NCBI RefSeq assembly: GCF_013817205.1
Contig: NZ_JACDDD010000007.1
Span: 1 to 64,000, forward strand
Length of the DNA: 64,000 nucleotides
Direction: 5' to 3'
Origin: Polaromonas sp.
GTDB taxonomy: Bacteria; Pseudomonadota; Gammaproteobacteria; Burkholderiales; Burkholderiaceae_C
A program made the translations under genes and the position numbers. Under the pieces are notes generated by a model that was not told the DNA's origin, made no database searches, and was given only the letters and a program-made list of their open reading frames with translations. Every line of letters begins with the position of its first letter. The first letter of the stretch is position 1. Positions 56,305-64,000 of the stretch are shown piece by piece.

Positions 56305-57267
56305 ATGAATAGCAACAACAAACTGACCCGTTTCACCTACCTGGCCATCCTGGTCCTGCTGCTGGTTTCGCCGCTGATGGGGCTGTACCCGGTGTTTGTG
56401 ATGAAGCTGCTGTGCTTCGCACTGTTCGCTTGCGCCTTCAACCTGCTGCTGGGCTTCACCGGTCTGCTGTCTTTCGGGCATGCGGCTTTCTTCGGCTTCG
56501 CGGCCTATGTCACTGGCTGGTTCATCAAGGCCATGAGCTGGTCGCCAGAACTGGGCATCCTCGCCGGTGTGGTGTCGGCGGTGCTGCTGGGCCTGGTATT
56601 CGGCGCGATCGCGATCCGGCGCCAGGGCATCTACTTCGCCATGATCACGCTGGCGCTGGCCCAGATGGTGTTTTTCCTGTGCCTGCAGGCGCCTTTCACC
56701 GGTGGTGAGGACGGCTTGCAGGGGGTGCAGCGCGGTAGCCTGTTCGGCCTGCTGCCCCTGGCCTCGGACACCAGCATGTACTACTTCGTGCTCGCGGTGG
56801 TGGTGGGCTGTTTTCTCGGAATCTCGCGCATCGTGACCTCGCCTTTCGGGCAGGTGCTCAAGATGATCCGCGAAAACGAGCCTCGCGCAATTTCCCTGGG
56901 CTACAACGTGGACCGCTACAAGCTGCTGGCCTTTGTGCTGTCAGCAGGACTGACCGGTCTGGCGGGTTCACTGAAAACGCTGGTTATGGGTTTCGCCACT
57001 CTGTCGGACGTGCACTGGTCCATGTCGGGCGAGGTGATCCTGATGACGCTGTTGGGCGGCGTCGGCACCTTCTTCGGTCCGGTGTTCGGCGCGGGCATCG
57101 TGATCTCACTGCAGAACCTGCTGGCTGACAAGGTCGGCTCCTGGGTCACGGTCATCATCGGCGTGATTTTTGTGATCTGCGTGCTTTCCTTCCGCAAAGG
57201 CGTGGTTGGTGAAGTGCAGGCTTACATAGAGCGGCGCCGGCGCACTGCGGCAGCGCCCGAAAACTAA
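56305..57267 (+). CDS. ABC transporter permease (LivM-type)
   Basis: NLLLGFTGLLSFGHAAFFGFAAYVTGW; VILMTLLGGVGTFFGPVFGA. Confidence 0.93.
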   Translation: MNSNNKLTRFTYLAILVLLLVSPLMGLYPVFVMKLLCFALFACAFNLLLGFTGLLSFGHAAFFGFAAYVTGWFIKAMSWSPELGILAGVVSAVLLGLVFGAIAIRRQGIYFAMITLALAQMVFFLCLQAPFTGGEDGLQGVQRGSLFGLLPLASDTSMYYFVLAVVVGCFLGISRIVTSPFGQVLKMIRENEPRAISLGYNVDRYKLLAFVLSAGLTGLAGSLKTLVMGFATLSDVHWSMSGEVILMTLLGGVGTFFGPVFGAGIVISLQNLLADKVGSWVTVIIGVIFVICVLSFRKGVVGEVQAYIERRRRTAAAPEN

Positions 57268-57283
57268 AGCGGGCTCCGAGCGT

Positions 57284-57368
57284 GGCCTTGCGCAGCGCAG
57301 GGCCGCCCCAATCAGCACAGCCCCCTCGGGGGGCAGCGAGCTACACGCCAGTGAGCGAGCGTGGGGGC
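57284..57368 (-). repeat. Dispersed GC-rich intergenic repeat R1, copy E
   Basis: cagccccctcggggggcagcgagctacacgccagtgagcgagcgtgggggc. Confidence 0.75.
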
Positions 57369-57369
57369 A

Positions 57370-58242
57370 TTAATCTTCAATGCCCGCGGTAGAGAGGGCA
57401 TCAGTGACGTGTTCCGGCAGCACCAGGTTGCCGCTGTCATCCGGCAGGGCCTCGATGCTGATCACTGGCGCCGAGGAGCTGACGCCACCGAACATGGTGG
57501 CGAACGCTGCGGATGCGGCATCCTGGCCAGTGGCAAAACGCACAAAACCCATCGGAATCGCCGTGCCTGAAGGGTCGAACATATACCAGCGGTGACCTAC
57601 ATACACCTCGACATAGGCGTGGAAGTCGGTCGGACCCAAAGCGGGGTCCGCGCCGTAATCGATACCGCTGACAAAACGTGCAGGGATGTTGACCGCGCGG
57701 CAAAGCGCAATCATGAGGTGCGCAAAATCGCGGCAAACGCCGGCCTCGTCGATCAGCGTGTCCACTGCGGTGGTGTAGCCGGTCGAGCTGTTGGAGGTGA
57801 AGGTCACACGCTGGTTGACCCAGTCGCGAATCGCCTGCACCCGGCTGTAACCCTGGCGCAGGTGGCCGAACTCCTTGACTGCGAGGCGGTGCAGCCTGTC
57901 CGACTGGCAATACCGGCTGGGGTACAGGTAAGACAGCACCTGACCGGGCAGTTGCAGCACGTTGATCTCTGGCAGGTTGTCGGGCAACTCGCGGAAGTGG
58001 TGCACGTCCACTGTCGCGGCGTAATTTACCGTCAGCGGGCCCGGTGCGGCGTGAAGCCGCAGGTAGCGGTTGTGGTTTGTCGCGTCGGTGTAAATATCGG
58101 GCTGCAAAACCTGGCTGATACCCAGGGTTTCGTGCAGCACGGTCTGCTGGCGCGTCTGCGCGGCGTGGATGTTGAACACAAAATCGCAGCCAGTATCGGC
58201 CACCTGGTAAGCGAGTTCAATTGAAAATTTAAGCCTGACCAT
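57370..58242 (-). CDS. Transglutaminase-like family protein
   Basis: AGVCRDFAHLMIALCRAVNIPARFVSGIDYG..DFHAYVEVYVGHRWYMFDPSG (Cys-His-Asp triad). Confidence 0.92.
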   Translation of the reverse strand: MVRLKFSIELAYQVADTGCDFVFNIHAAQTRQQTVLHETLGISQVLQPDIYTDATNHNRYLRLHAAPGPLTVNYAATVDVHHFRELPDNLPEINVLQLPGQVLSYLYPSRYCQSDRLHRLAVKEFGHLRQGYSRVQAIRDWVNQRVTFTSNSSTGYTTAVDTLIDEAGVCRDFAHLMIALCRAVNIPARFVSGIDYGADPALGPTDFHAYVEVYVGHRWYMFDPSGTAIPMGFVRFATGQDAASAAFATMFGGVSSSAPVISIEALPDDSGNLVLPEHVTDALSTAGIED

Positions 58243-58483
58243 GATGGTGTCCTGAAAGGGTGCTGCAGCCGGCGGACGCAGGCTGCGAAAACTGAAAGGG
58301 GTAAGGCGTGGGAGCAGGGGTCCTGCATGCGAAGCCGGGCATCACCCGCCATCGTGGATTGTGAAGACTTCCAAAGACCCTGCATGCAACTCGCGGCAGT
58401 GCCCCATGATCAGCCGCCGCCCAACCTGACACGCACGCAGCACATCCACCTACAGACAGAGCTTCAAACCCGCGGGACCTCGA

Positions 58484-58539
58484 TTGCTCCTCTTTCGATA
58501 GCTGTATGCACCCGTCCAGTATGGGCTGAGGCCCAATTT
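58484..58539 (+). repeat. Dispersed short intergenic repeat R2, copy
   Basis: tgctcctctttcgatagctgtatgcacccgtccagtatgggctgaggcccaattt. Confidence 0.75.
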
Positions 58540-58555
58540 CGTGCTCAAACGTGGA

Positions 58556-59995
58556 TCAAGCCTCGTCCATGAAACGCACCTTGACACTTTTACCCTTGAC
58601 ACCGCCATTGGCCAGCTTTTGCTGCGCCTGGCTGGCAATCATGCGGTCCACGGCGACATAGGTGGAGAACTCGTTGACATTGATCTTGCCGACCTGCTCT
58701 CGCGTGAAGGGCGGCACATTGCCGGCAGCGCCGGTCAGCGCGCCCAGCACGTCGCCGGCGCGGATTTTTTCCTTGCGGCCACCGACGATCTGCAGCGTCA
58801 CCATGGGCGGCAGCAACGGTTCGTTGCTGGCCGGCGTGAGCTCGCTGAGCTTGTGCCATTCGGACTCGGCTTTCTGCAGCACCTCGATCTTGCCGACGTA
58901 ACCCATTTCGTCCATGCTGGCCAGGCTGATGGCCCAGCCCTCTTCATCAGCGCGGCCAGTGCGGCCTATGCGGTGGATGTGCACTTCGGCGTCAGGCGTC
59001 ACGTCCACATTGATCACCATGGCGAGCTGCGCGATGTCCAGGCCGCGTGCCGCCACATCGGTGGCTACCAGCACCGAACAACTGCGATTGGCAAACTGCA
59101 CCAGCACCTGGTCGCGCTCGCGCTGCTCCAGCTCACCAAACAGTGCCAGCGCACTGAAACCCTGTTCTTTCAGATAGGCCACGAGTGCGCGGCACTGCGA
59201 CTTGGTGTTGCAAAACGCCAGCGTGCTGGCCGGGCGGAAGTGACGCAGCACCTGCGCCACGGCGCCGAGTCGGGCCTCGTCATGCTCGCTGTCGGGCACC
59301 TGGTACCAGCGCTGCTGGATCTTGGTTTTTTCATGCTGCGCCTGGACCGTGATGGTTTGCGGGCTCTTCATGAACTGCTGGCTGATTTTCGCAATGCCTT
59401 CCGGGTAAGTCGCCGAAAACAGCAGGGTCTGCCGCTCTTTCGGGCACTGTTTGGCCACGGTAACAATGTCCTCGAAAAAGCCCATGTCCAGCATGCGGTC
59501 GGCTTCGTCCAGCACCAGCGTATTCAGGGCCTCCAGCGTCAGGTGGCCGCGGGCCAGATGATCCATGATGCGGCCGGGCGTGCCCACCACGATATGCGCG
59601 CCGTTTTCCAGGCTGGCGGTCTGGTTGCGCAGCGGCACACCACCGCACAGCACCACCACCTTGATGTTTTCTTCGGCCCGCGCCAGGCGGCGGATTTCGG
59701 TAGCCACCTGATCGGCCAGCTCGCGTGTCGGGCACAGCGCCATGGCCTGCACCGCAAAACGCCGCGCGTTGAGATTTGCCAGCAGGGGAATGGCAAACGC
59801 AGCGGTCTTGCCGCTGCCGGTTTTGGCCTGCGCGATGATGTCCTTGCCGGCCAGTGCCAGCGGCAGGCTGGCCGCCTGGATCGGCGTCATGGCCAGGTAA
59901 CCGAGGGTTTTGAGATTGGCCTGCATCGCAGGATTCAGCGGCAGCGAGCTGAAGTCAGCGCTTGCTGCGCCGGAGGTCGGGGGGGAAGAAGTCAT
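58556..59995 (-). CDS. dbpA: ATP-dependent RNA helicase DbpA
   Basis: AKTGSGKTAAFAIPLL, DEADRMLDMGF, HRIGRTGRADEEGW, C-terminal DbpA RNA-binding region. Confidence 0.93.
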   Translation of the reverse strand: MTSSPPTSGAASADFSSLPLNPAMQANLKTLGYLAMTPIQAASLPLALAGKDIIAQAKTGSGKTAAFAIPLLANLNARRFAVQAMALCPTRELADQVATEIRRLARAEENIKVVVLCGGVPLRNQTASLENGAHIVVGTPGRIMDHLARGHLTLEALNTLVLDEADRMLDMGFFEDIVTVAKQCPKERQTLLFSATYPEGIAKISQQFMKSPQTITVQAQHEKTKIQQRWYQVPDSEHDEARLGAVAQVLRHFRPASTLAFCNTKSQCRALVAYLKEQGFSALALFGELEQRERDQVLVQFANRSCSVLVATDVAARGLDIAQLAMVINVDVTPDAEVHIHRIGRTGRADEEGWAISLASMDEMGYVGKIEVLQKAESEWHKLSELTPASNEPLLPPMVTLQIVGGRKEKIRAGDVLGALTGAAGNVPPFTREQVGKINVNEFSTYVAVDRMIASQAQQKLANGGVKGKSVKVRFMDEA

Positions 59996-60097
59996 GGGGT
60001 GATTATCGGCGCTGGGTCGCTTCAGACAGGTCGGCGCCTGCCGCAAGGCCCAGGTGGGTGCAGGCGGCGTGCCGCCGGTGATTCCGGGAAATATGAA

Positions 60098-60154
60098 TCA
60101 AATGAGCACCCAGCTCCCGTCCTGCATGGACAGACAGCTACTTTATTGATAGCA
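60098..60154 (-). repeat. Dispersed short intergenic repeat R2, copy
   Basis: Minus strand gctatcaataaagtagctgtctgtccatgcaggacgggagctgggtgctcattt. Confidence 0.6.
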
Positions 60155-60230
60155 AATCTCCTGATCGACAACTCGCCATCGCTGCCTGACGGGATCGGCG
60201 AGGCGCACAGGCCTTAAGCTGGGTGCCACC

Positions 60231-61061
60231 ATGCCCACCACCGATTTTTCCGCCGCGCTGGTCCAGACCCTGGGCGCCCACGCCCTGCTGCTGTTTGCCG
60301 TGCTTCTGGTCCTGCTGATGCCATGGGTCACCACCCTGTGGTGGCTGGCGCAGCGGTATGCACTGCCGCGCGAGACCAGCCCCCTGGGCCCCGGGGTTTA
60401 CCTGCTGATCCGCCTGGTAGCAGGGTTTGCAGCGCTGGTGGCCGGCGCCGCATTGTTTGCCGGCATCGCCGAGAAGCTGGGCGACGGTGCACGCGTCGGT
60501 CAACTCGATCAGTTTTTCTCGGATGCGGTGCGTGAACACACGCCCGCTTGGGCACTGCAGGCCTTTGCCTGGATCACCCGGCTCGGTGATACCGCCACAC
60601 TGAGCGTGGTGTGCATCGTCGTCGCGGCCCTGCTGCTGCTGCACGGGCGGCGCTGGCTGGCGCTAGCCTGGGTGCTCACCATCAGCGGCAACGCCCTGCT
60701 CAACACCACACTCAAGGCAGTGTTTGCCCGGACCCGGCCGCTGCACGAGGACGGACCGGTCCAGGCCGGGGGCTGGAGCTTCCCGAGCGGCCACAGCTCG
60801 GGCGCCGTCGTGCTTTACGGCATGCTGGCCTATGTGCTGCTGCGCAGCCTGCCACCGGCGCTGGCCCGGCGGGCCAGCCTGCCGCTGGTGCTGCTGGCCG
60901 CAGCCACGGCCTTCAGCGTGGGCTGCAGCCGGATCTTTTTGCAGGTGCATTTCGCCACCGATGTGCTGGCCGGTTTTGCATCGGGCACGGCCTGGCTGGC
61001 CATCTGTGTGGCCAGCGCCGAATGGGCCAGCCACTACCGTCAATCCCGGCCAGGGAGATAG
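60231..61061 (+). CDS. PAP2-family phosphatase
   Basis: KAVFARTRPLHED, SFPSGHSSGAVVLYG, SRIFLQVHFATDVLAG. Confidence 0.93.
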   Translation: MPTTDFSAALVQTLGAHALLLFAVLLVLLMPWVTTLWWLAQRYALPRETSPLGPGVYLLIRLVAGFAALVAGAALFAGIAEKLGDGARVGQLDQFFSDAVREHTPAWALQAFAWITRLGDTATLSVVCIVVAALLLLHGRRWLALAWVLTISGNALLNTTLKAVFARTRPLHEDGPVQAGGWSFPSGHSSGAVVLYGMLAYVLLRSLPPALARRASLPLVLLAAATAFSVGCSRIFLQVHFATDVLAGFASGTAWLAICVASAEWASHYRQSRPGR

Positions 61062-61978
61062 GGCGACAACTCGGCCGGCCCCCAGCGCAATGGCAACACA
61101 CCCTCGACGCGCCGCATCGACAGCACCTGCGTGCGGAGCAGGCGCTGGGCGCCTTCAAATTCCCGCAGGTCGGGGCCGTCCCAAATGATGCTCGCTGCGA
61201 CCGCGAGGTACAACAGGTCGCCCTTCTCAAAATCTATAAACAGCAGGCCGGCGCGCGGATCGACTGCGATATTGCCCAGGGTGTTGAAGAAATAGTTGCC
61301 AACGTAGTCCGGCACCGTCAGCACAGCGTTCCCGTCCAGCTGCACAAAGCCGGGCTTGCCCCCGCGGTGCGACACATCGACCCCACCGGCATGCCACGCC
61401 TTCGCGCTGTCGCCGGCATAGGCAGTGGCGATGAAAAACGTATCTGCGGCAGTGATGATGCGGCGCGCCGCCTCGTCCAGTTGCCGCGACTCGTGCATTA
61501 CCGGCGCAGCGCCGTCGCCTTGCAGGTACACCGGCTCACGCGCCTGGATGTACTTGGGGCAATTGCCAAAACTCTGGCTGACTTCCACCGAAAAGCCCGA
61601 AGCCTTCACATGACGAACGCTGCCGTTCATGCGATTGCGCCGCCGCGTGTGCGGCTCCAGCCCCAGCAAGCCGATAGGCGCGCCCTCAGCCAGTGTCACT
61701 TCCAGCGGATCGCCGGGCAGCGGCGTTGTCTTGACGTCCAGACGCTGCGGATGCGGCGAATGCAAAAAGCCTGGCGGCCGGGCCAGCACCGACGCCCAGG
61801 GCTGGCCCTGCGCATCCACCGTGCCGGCAATCACAAAAGGCAGTTGCGCGAAAAACTCGCGGTGCTGCTCCGGCATGAAGTCGCGGATCACGCGTGGGCC
61901 GAGCTGCGTCATGCGGGCCTCTACGCCGGCACGCGCCTGCAGGGCGCGTTCGCCTTCGTGAAAAACGGGGGAGGTCAT
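61040..61978 (-). CDS. Pyridoxamine 5'-phosphate oxidase-family (flavin-binding) protein
   Basis: FAQLPFVIAGTVDAQGQPWASVLARPPGFL; GNYFFNTLGNIAVDPRAGLLFIDFEKGDLL. Confidence 0.85.
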   Translation of the reverse strand: MTSPVFHEGERALQARAGVEARMTQLGPRVIRDFMPEQHREFFAQLPFVIAGTVDAQGQPWASVLARPPGFLHSPHPQRLDVKTTPLPGDPLEVTLAEGAPIGLLGLEPHTRRRNRMNGSVRHVKASGFSVEVSQSFGNCPKYIQAREPVYLQGDGAAPVMHESRQLDEAARRIITAADTFFIATAYAGDSAKAWHAGGVDVSHRGGKPGFVQLDGNAVLTVPDYVGNYFFNTLGNIAVDPRAGLLFIDFEKGDLLYLAVAASIIWDGPDLREFEGAQRLLRTQVLSMRRVEGVLPLRWGPAELSPYLPGRD

Positions 61979-62640
61979 GCCGCTGGCGCCGACAAACCCA
62001 CCGGCGTTTGAACCATGGGTACAAAACCGGGCAGGGCCTCCATACGTGCCAGCCAGGCGCGCAACTGGGGATAGGGCTCCAGCGACACCCGGCCCTCCGG
62101 CGCACGCGCGACATAGCTGTAGTTGGCGATGTCGGCCAGGGTCGGCGTGGCGCCGGCCAGGAAGTGGGAAGTTGCCAGATGCTGCTCCATCACCGCGAAC
62201 AGCGCATGTGAACGCTCAATCGCGTCCGGACTGGCCGGCCGCTTGAACAGCTCGCCCACCCGGGCAAGCGAGGGCCCGAAAGCCAGGGGGCCGGCGGCCA
62301 CCGACAGCCAGCGCTGCACGCGCGCTGCGGCCAACGGGTCGCTCGGCAGCCAGCTGTCCGGCTCAGGCGCATAACGGCCGGCCAGGTACACCAGGATGGC
62401 ATTGGAGTCGGCCAGCAGAATGTCGCCATCTGCCATCACCGGAACCTGGCCGAAAGGATTCATGGCGAGGAACCCCGGCGTCTTGTGCTCCTTCGCCACC
62501 AGATCGATGTCAATGGCCTCGAAGGGAAGGCCCAGCAATGAAAGAAACAGTGCCACGCGGTGGGAATGGCCCGAGATGGCAGCACCGTAAAGCTTGATGG
62601 GCTGCGCGGGAAAAGCAGCGGGGACGGTTCCTGAGTTCAT
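61975..62640 (-). CDS. Glutathione S-transferase family protein
   Basis: IKLYGAAISGHSHRVALFLSLLGLPFEAIDID..MNPFGQVPVMADGDILLADSNAILVYLA. Confidence 0.93.
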   Translation of the reverse strand: MNSGTVPAAFPAQPIKLYGAAISGHSHRVALFLSLLGLPFEAIDIDLVAKEHKTPGFLAMNPFGQVPVMADGDILLADSNAILVYLAGRYAPEPDSWLPSDPLAAARVQRWLSVAAGPLAFGPSLARVGELFKRPASPDAIERSHALFAVMEQHLATSHFLAGATPTLADIANYSYVARAPEGRVSLEPYPQLRAWLARMEALPGFVPMVQTPVGLSAPAA

Positions 62641-62760
62641 GCGGGGGCTTTCGAAGTTGTGAAGAAGCCCTGAATTTTGTTTGATTCGATATCCTGAATA
62701 AATACCTCAAGATGGATTTAACTCTTCCACTTAACGGATGAGTTGGTTTACCATGCAGCC

Positions 62761-63651
62761 ATGGACAAACTGCGCGCCATGCAGGCCTTCATCCACATCG
62801 CCGACGAAGGCAGCCTGACCGCTGCGGCCCGGGTCATGGAATCTTCACTGCCCGCAATGGTGCGCATTCTCGCTGGCTACGAGGCGCAGTTGGGTGTGCG
62901 CCTGTTCAACCGCACCACCCGCCGCATTTCGCTGACCGATGAGGGCCGACGGCACCTGGCCAGTTGCCGGCAGATACTGGCCGCGCTGGATGACGCGGAA
63001 TCGGCCCTGTCGGCAGACTCTGCAGAGCCGGCCGGCCAGCTCACCATTACCGCGCCCATGCTGTTCGGGCAAATGCATGTGGCGCCCGCCGTCACACGTT
63101 TTGTCCAGAAGTACGACAAGATGCGCTGCAGCGTGGTGCTGCTGGACCGCGTGGTCAACCTGCTCGAGGAAGGCATCGACGTCGGCATACGCATAGGTAC
63201 GCTCGACGATTCCACGCTGGTGGCGCAGCCGGTAGGCCAGATCCGGCGTGTGGTGGTGGCCAGCCCCGCTTGGCTCAAACGCCACGGTGAACCGCAGCAT
63301 CCGAAAGATTTGCTCAAGGCCAATTGCGTGCGCGTCAGCGACCACGCGCCAAGCTGGGGGCCGTTCATGGACCACGGCAAACCGCTGCGCCTGAGCGTCA
63401 ACGGCAACCTGGAATTCAATCAGAACGCGCCGGCGGTGGCGGCCTGCGCCGCCGGCGCGGGTGTTGGCATGTTCTTCTGCTACCAGGTCGCGCCCTTCCT
63501 GAAGACCCGACAGTTGCGCATCGTGCTCGAAAGTTTCGAGCCGCCGACCAGGCCCATCCATGTGGTCTACCCGCATGCCCGGCTGCTGCCCATGCGCACA
63601 CGGGTCTTCATCGACTGGATCAAGCAGGAACTTCGGGAGTCCCGGAGCTGA
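62761..63651 (+). CDS. LysR-family transcriptional regulator
   Basis: MDKLRAMQAFIHIADEGSLTAAARVMESSLPAMVRILAGYEAQLGVRLFNRTTRRISLTDEG; divergent from GST. Confidence 0.93.
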   Translation: MDKLRAMQAFIHIADEGSLTAAARVMESSLPAMVRILAGYEAQLGVRLFNRTTRRISLTDEGRRHLASCRQILAALDDAESALSADSAEPAGQLTITAPMLFGQMHVAPAVTRFVQKYDKMRCSVVLLDRVVNLLEEGIDVGIRIGTLDDSTLVAQPVGQIRRVVVASPAWLKRHGEPQHPKDLLKANCVRVSDHAPSWGPFMDHGKPLRLSVNGNLEFNQNAPAVAACAAGAGVGMFFCYQVAPFLKTRQLRIVLESFEPPTRPIHVVYPHARLLPMRTRVFIDWIKQELRESRS

Positions 63652-63662
63652 GCCTTACCGGC

Positions 63663-64000
63663 TCAGGGCAGGGTCATGGCCTCCAGCTGGTGCATCAGGG
63701 GCACAGCAACAAGCCGCAAAAAACCGGCCTCGTGTTCTGCAATGGCGAGCGCCCCAGGGTTGGCGTGGGCCAGCCAGCCGTAGTGCCGCCCGTCGGAGTG
63801 AAGCAGCTGAACGCCGCAAAACCCCCGGAAGTGCGCGCGGCCAGGGTGTTGGCAACTGCGTTCATCGCGCAGGCCATCGGCGGTGACAAACACCGGCTCG
63901 GTCAGCATGAAGTTAAAAAAAGTTTGCTCCACAGGCACCCGCTCGCGGCTCGGAATGTAAAGGAGCTCCCGGTCATGGACCAGCACGCGCCGCGCAAACG
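63663..64000 (-). CDS. Hypothetical protein, truncated by window end
   Basis: Open frame FARRVLVHDRELLYIPSRERVPVEQTFFNFMLTEPVFVTADGL.. running off the edge. Confidence 0.4.
   Translation of the reverse strand, partial: FARRVLVHDRELLYIPSRERVPVEQTFFNFMLTEPVFVTADGLRDERSCQHPGRAHFRGFCGVQLLHSDGRHYGWLAHANPGALAIAEHEAGFLRLVAVPLMHQLEAMTLP

Overview
64-kb high-GC bacterial chromosomal window. Gene content and repeat families suggest a Comamonadaceae-type betaproteobacterium (Polaromonas/Rhodoferax-like); this is inference. Main contents: (1) a peptide ABC transporter with an M81-family peptidase and an amidase; (2) a CqsA/LqsA-type alpha-hydroxyketone autoinducer synthase, a CqsS/LqsS-type sensor kinase, an LqsR-like response regulator and a LuxR-family solo, with two near-identical lux-box-like palindromes at luxR and upstream of the synthase; (3) a PPK2 - IcmF operon behind a perfect 22-bp palindrome; (4) glutaryl-CoA dehydrogenase and a CaiB-type CoA transferase; (5) a complete IS1595-family transposon (29519-32056) with 24-bp TIRs and an 8-bp TSD, whose tightly packed operon carries transposase, a 271-aa protein, a PIN-domain protein and a 42-aa micro-ORF; (6) a large nicotinate-type catabolic locus (NicAB-like hydroxylase with cytochrome c fusion, Liv-type transporter, two DUF1185 proteins, UPF0280, 6-hydroxynicotinate reductase, ferredoxin reductase, TetR, enamidase-like amidohydrolase); (7) a second Liv-type transporter whose LivF has an Arg in Walker A; (8) two DEAD-box helicases and assorted housekeeping genes. 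At least three dispersed intergenic repeat families are visible. No tRNA, rRNA or CRISPR array was recognised. All calls come from reading the sequence; no searches were run.
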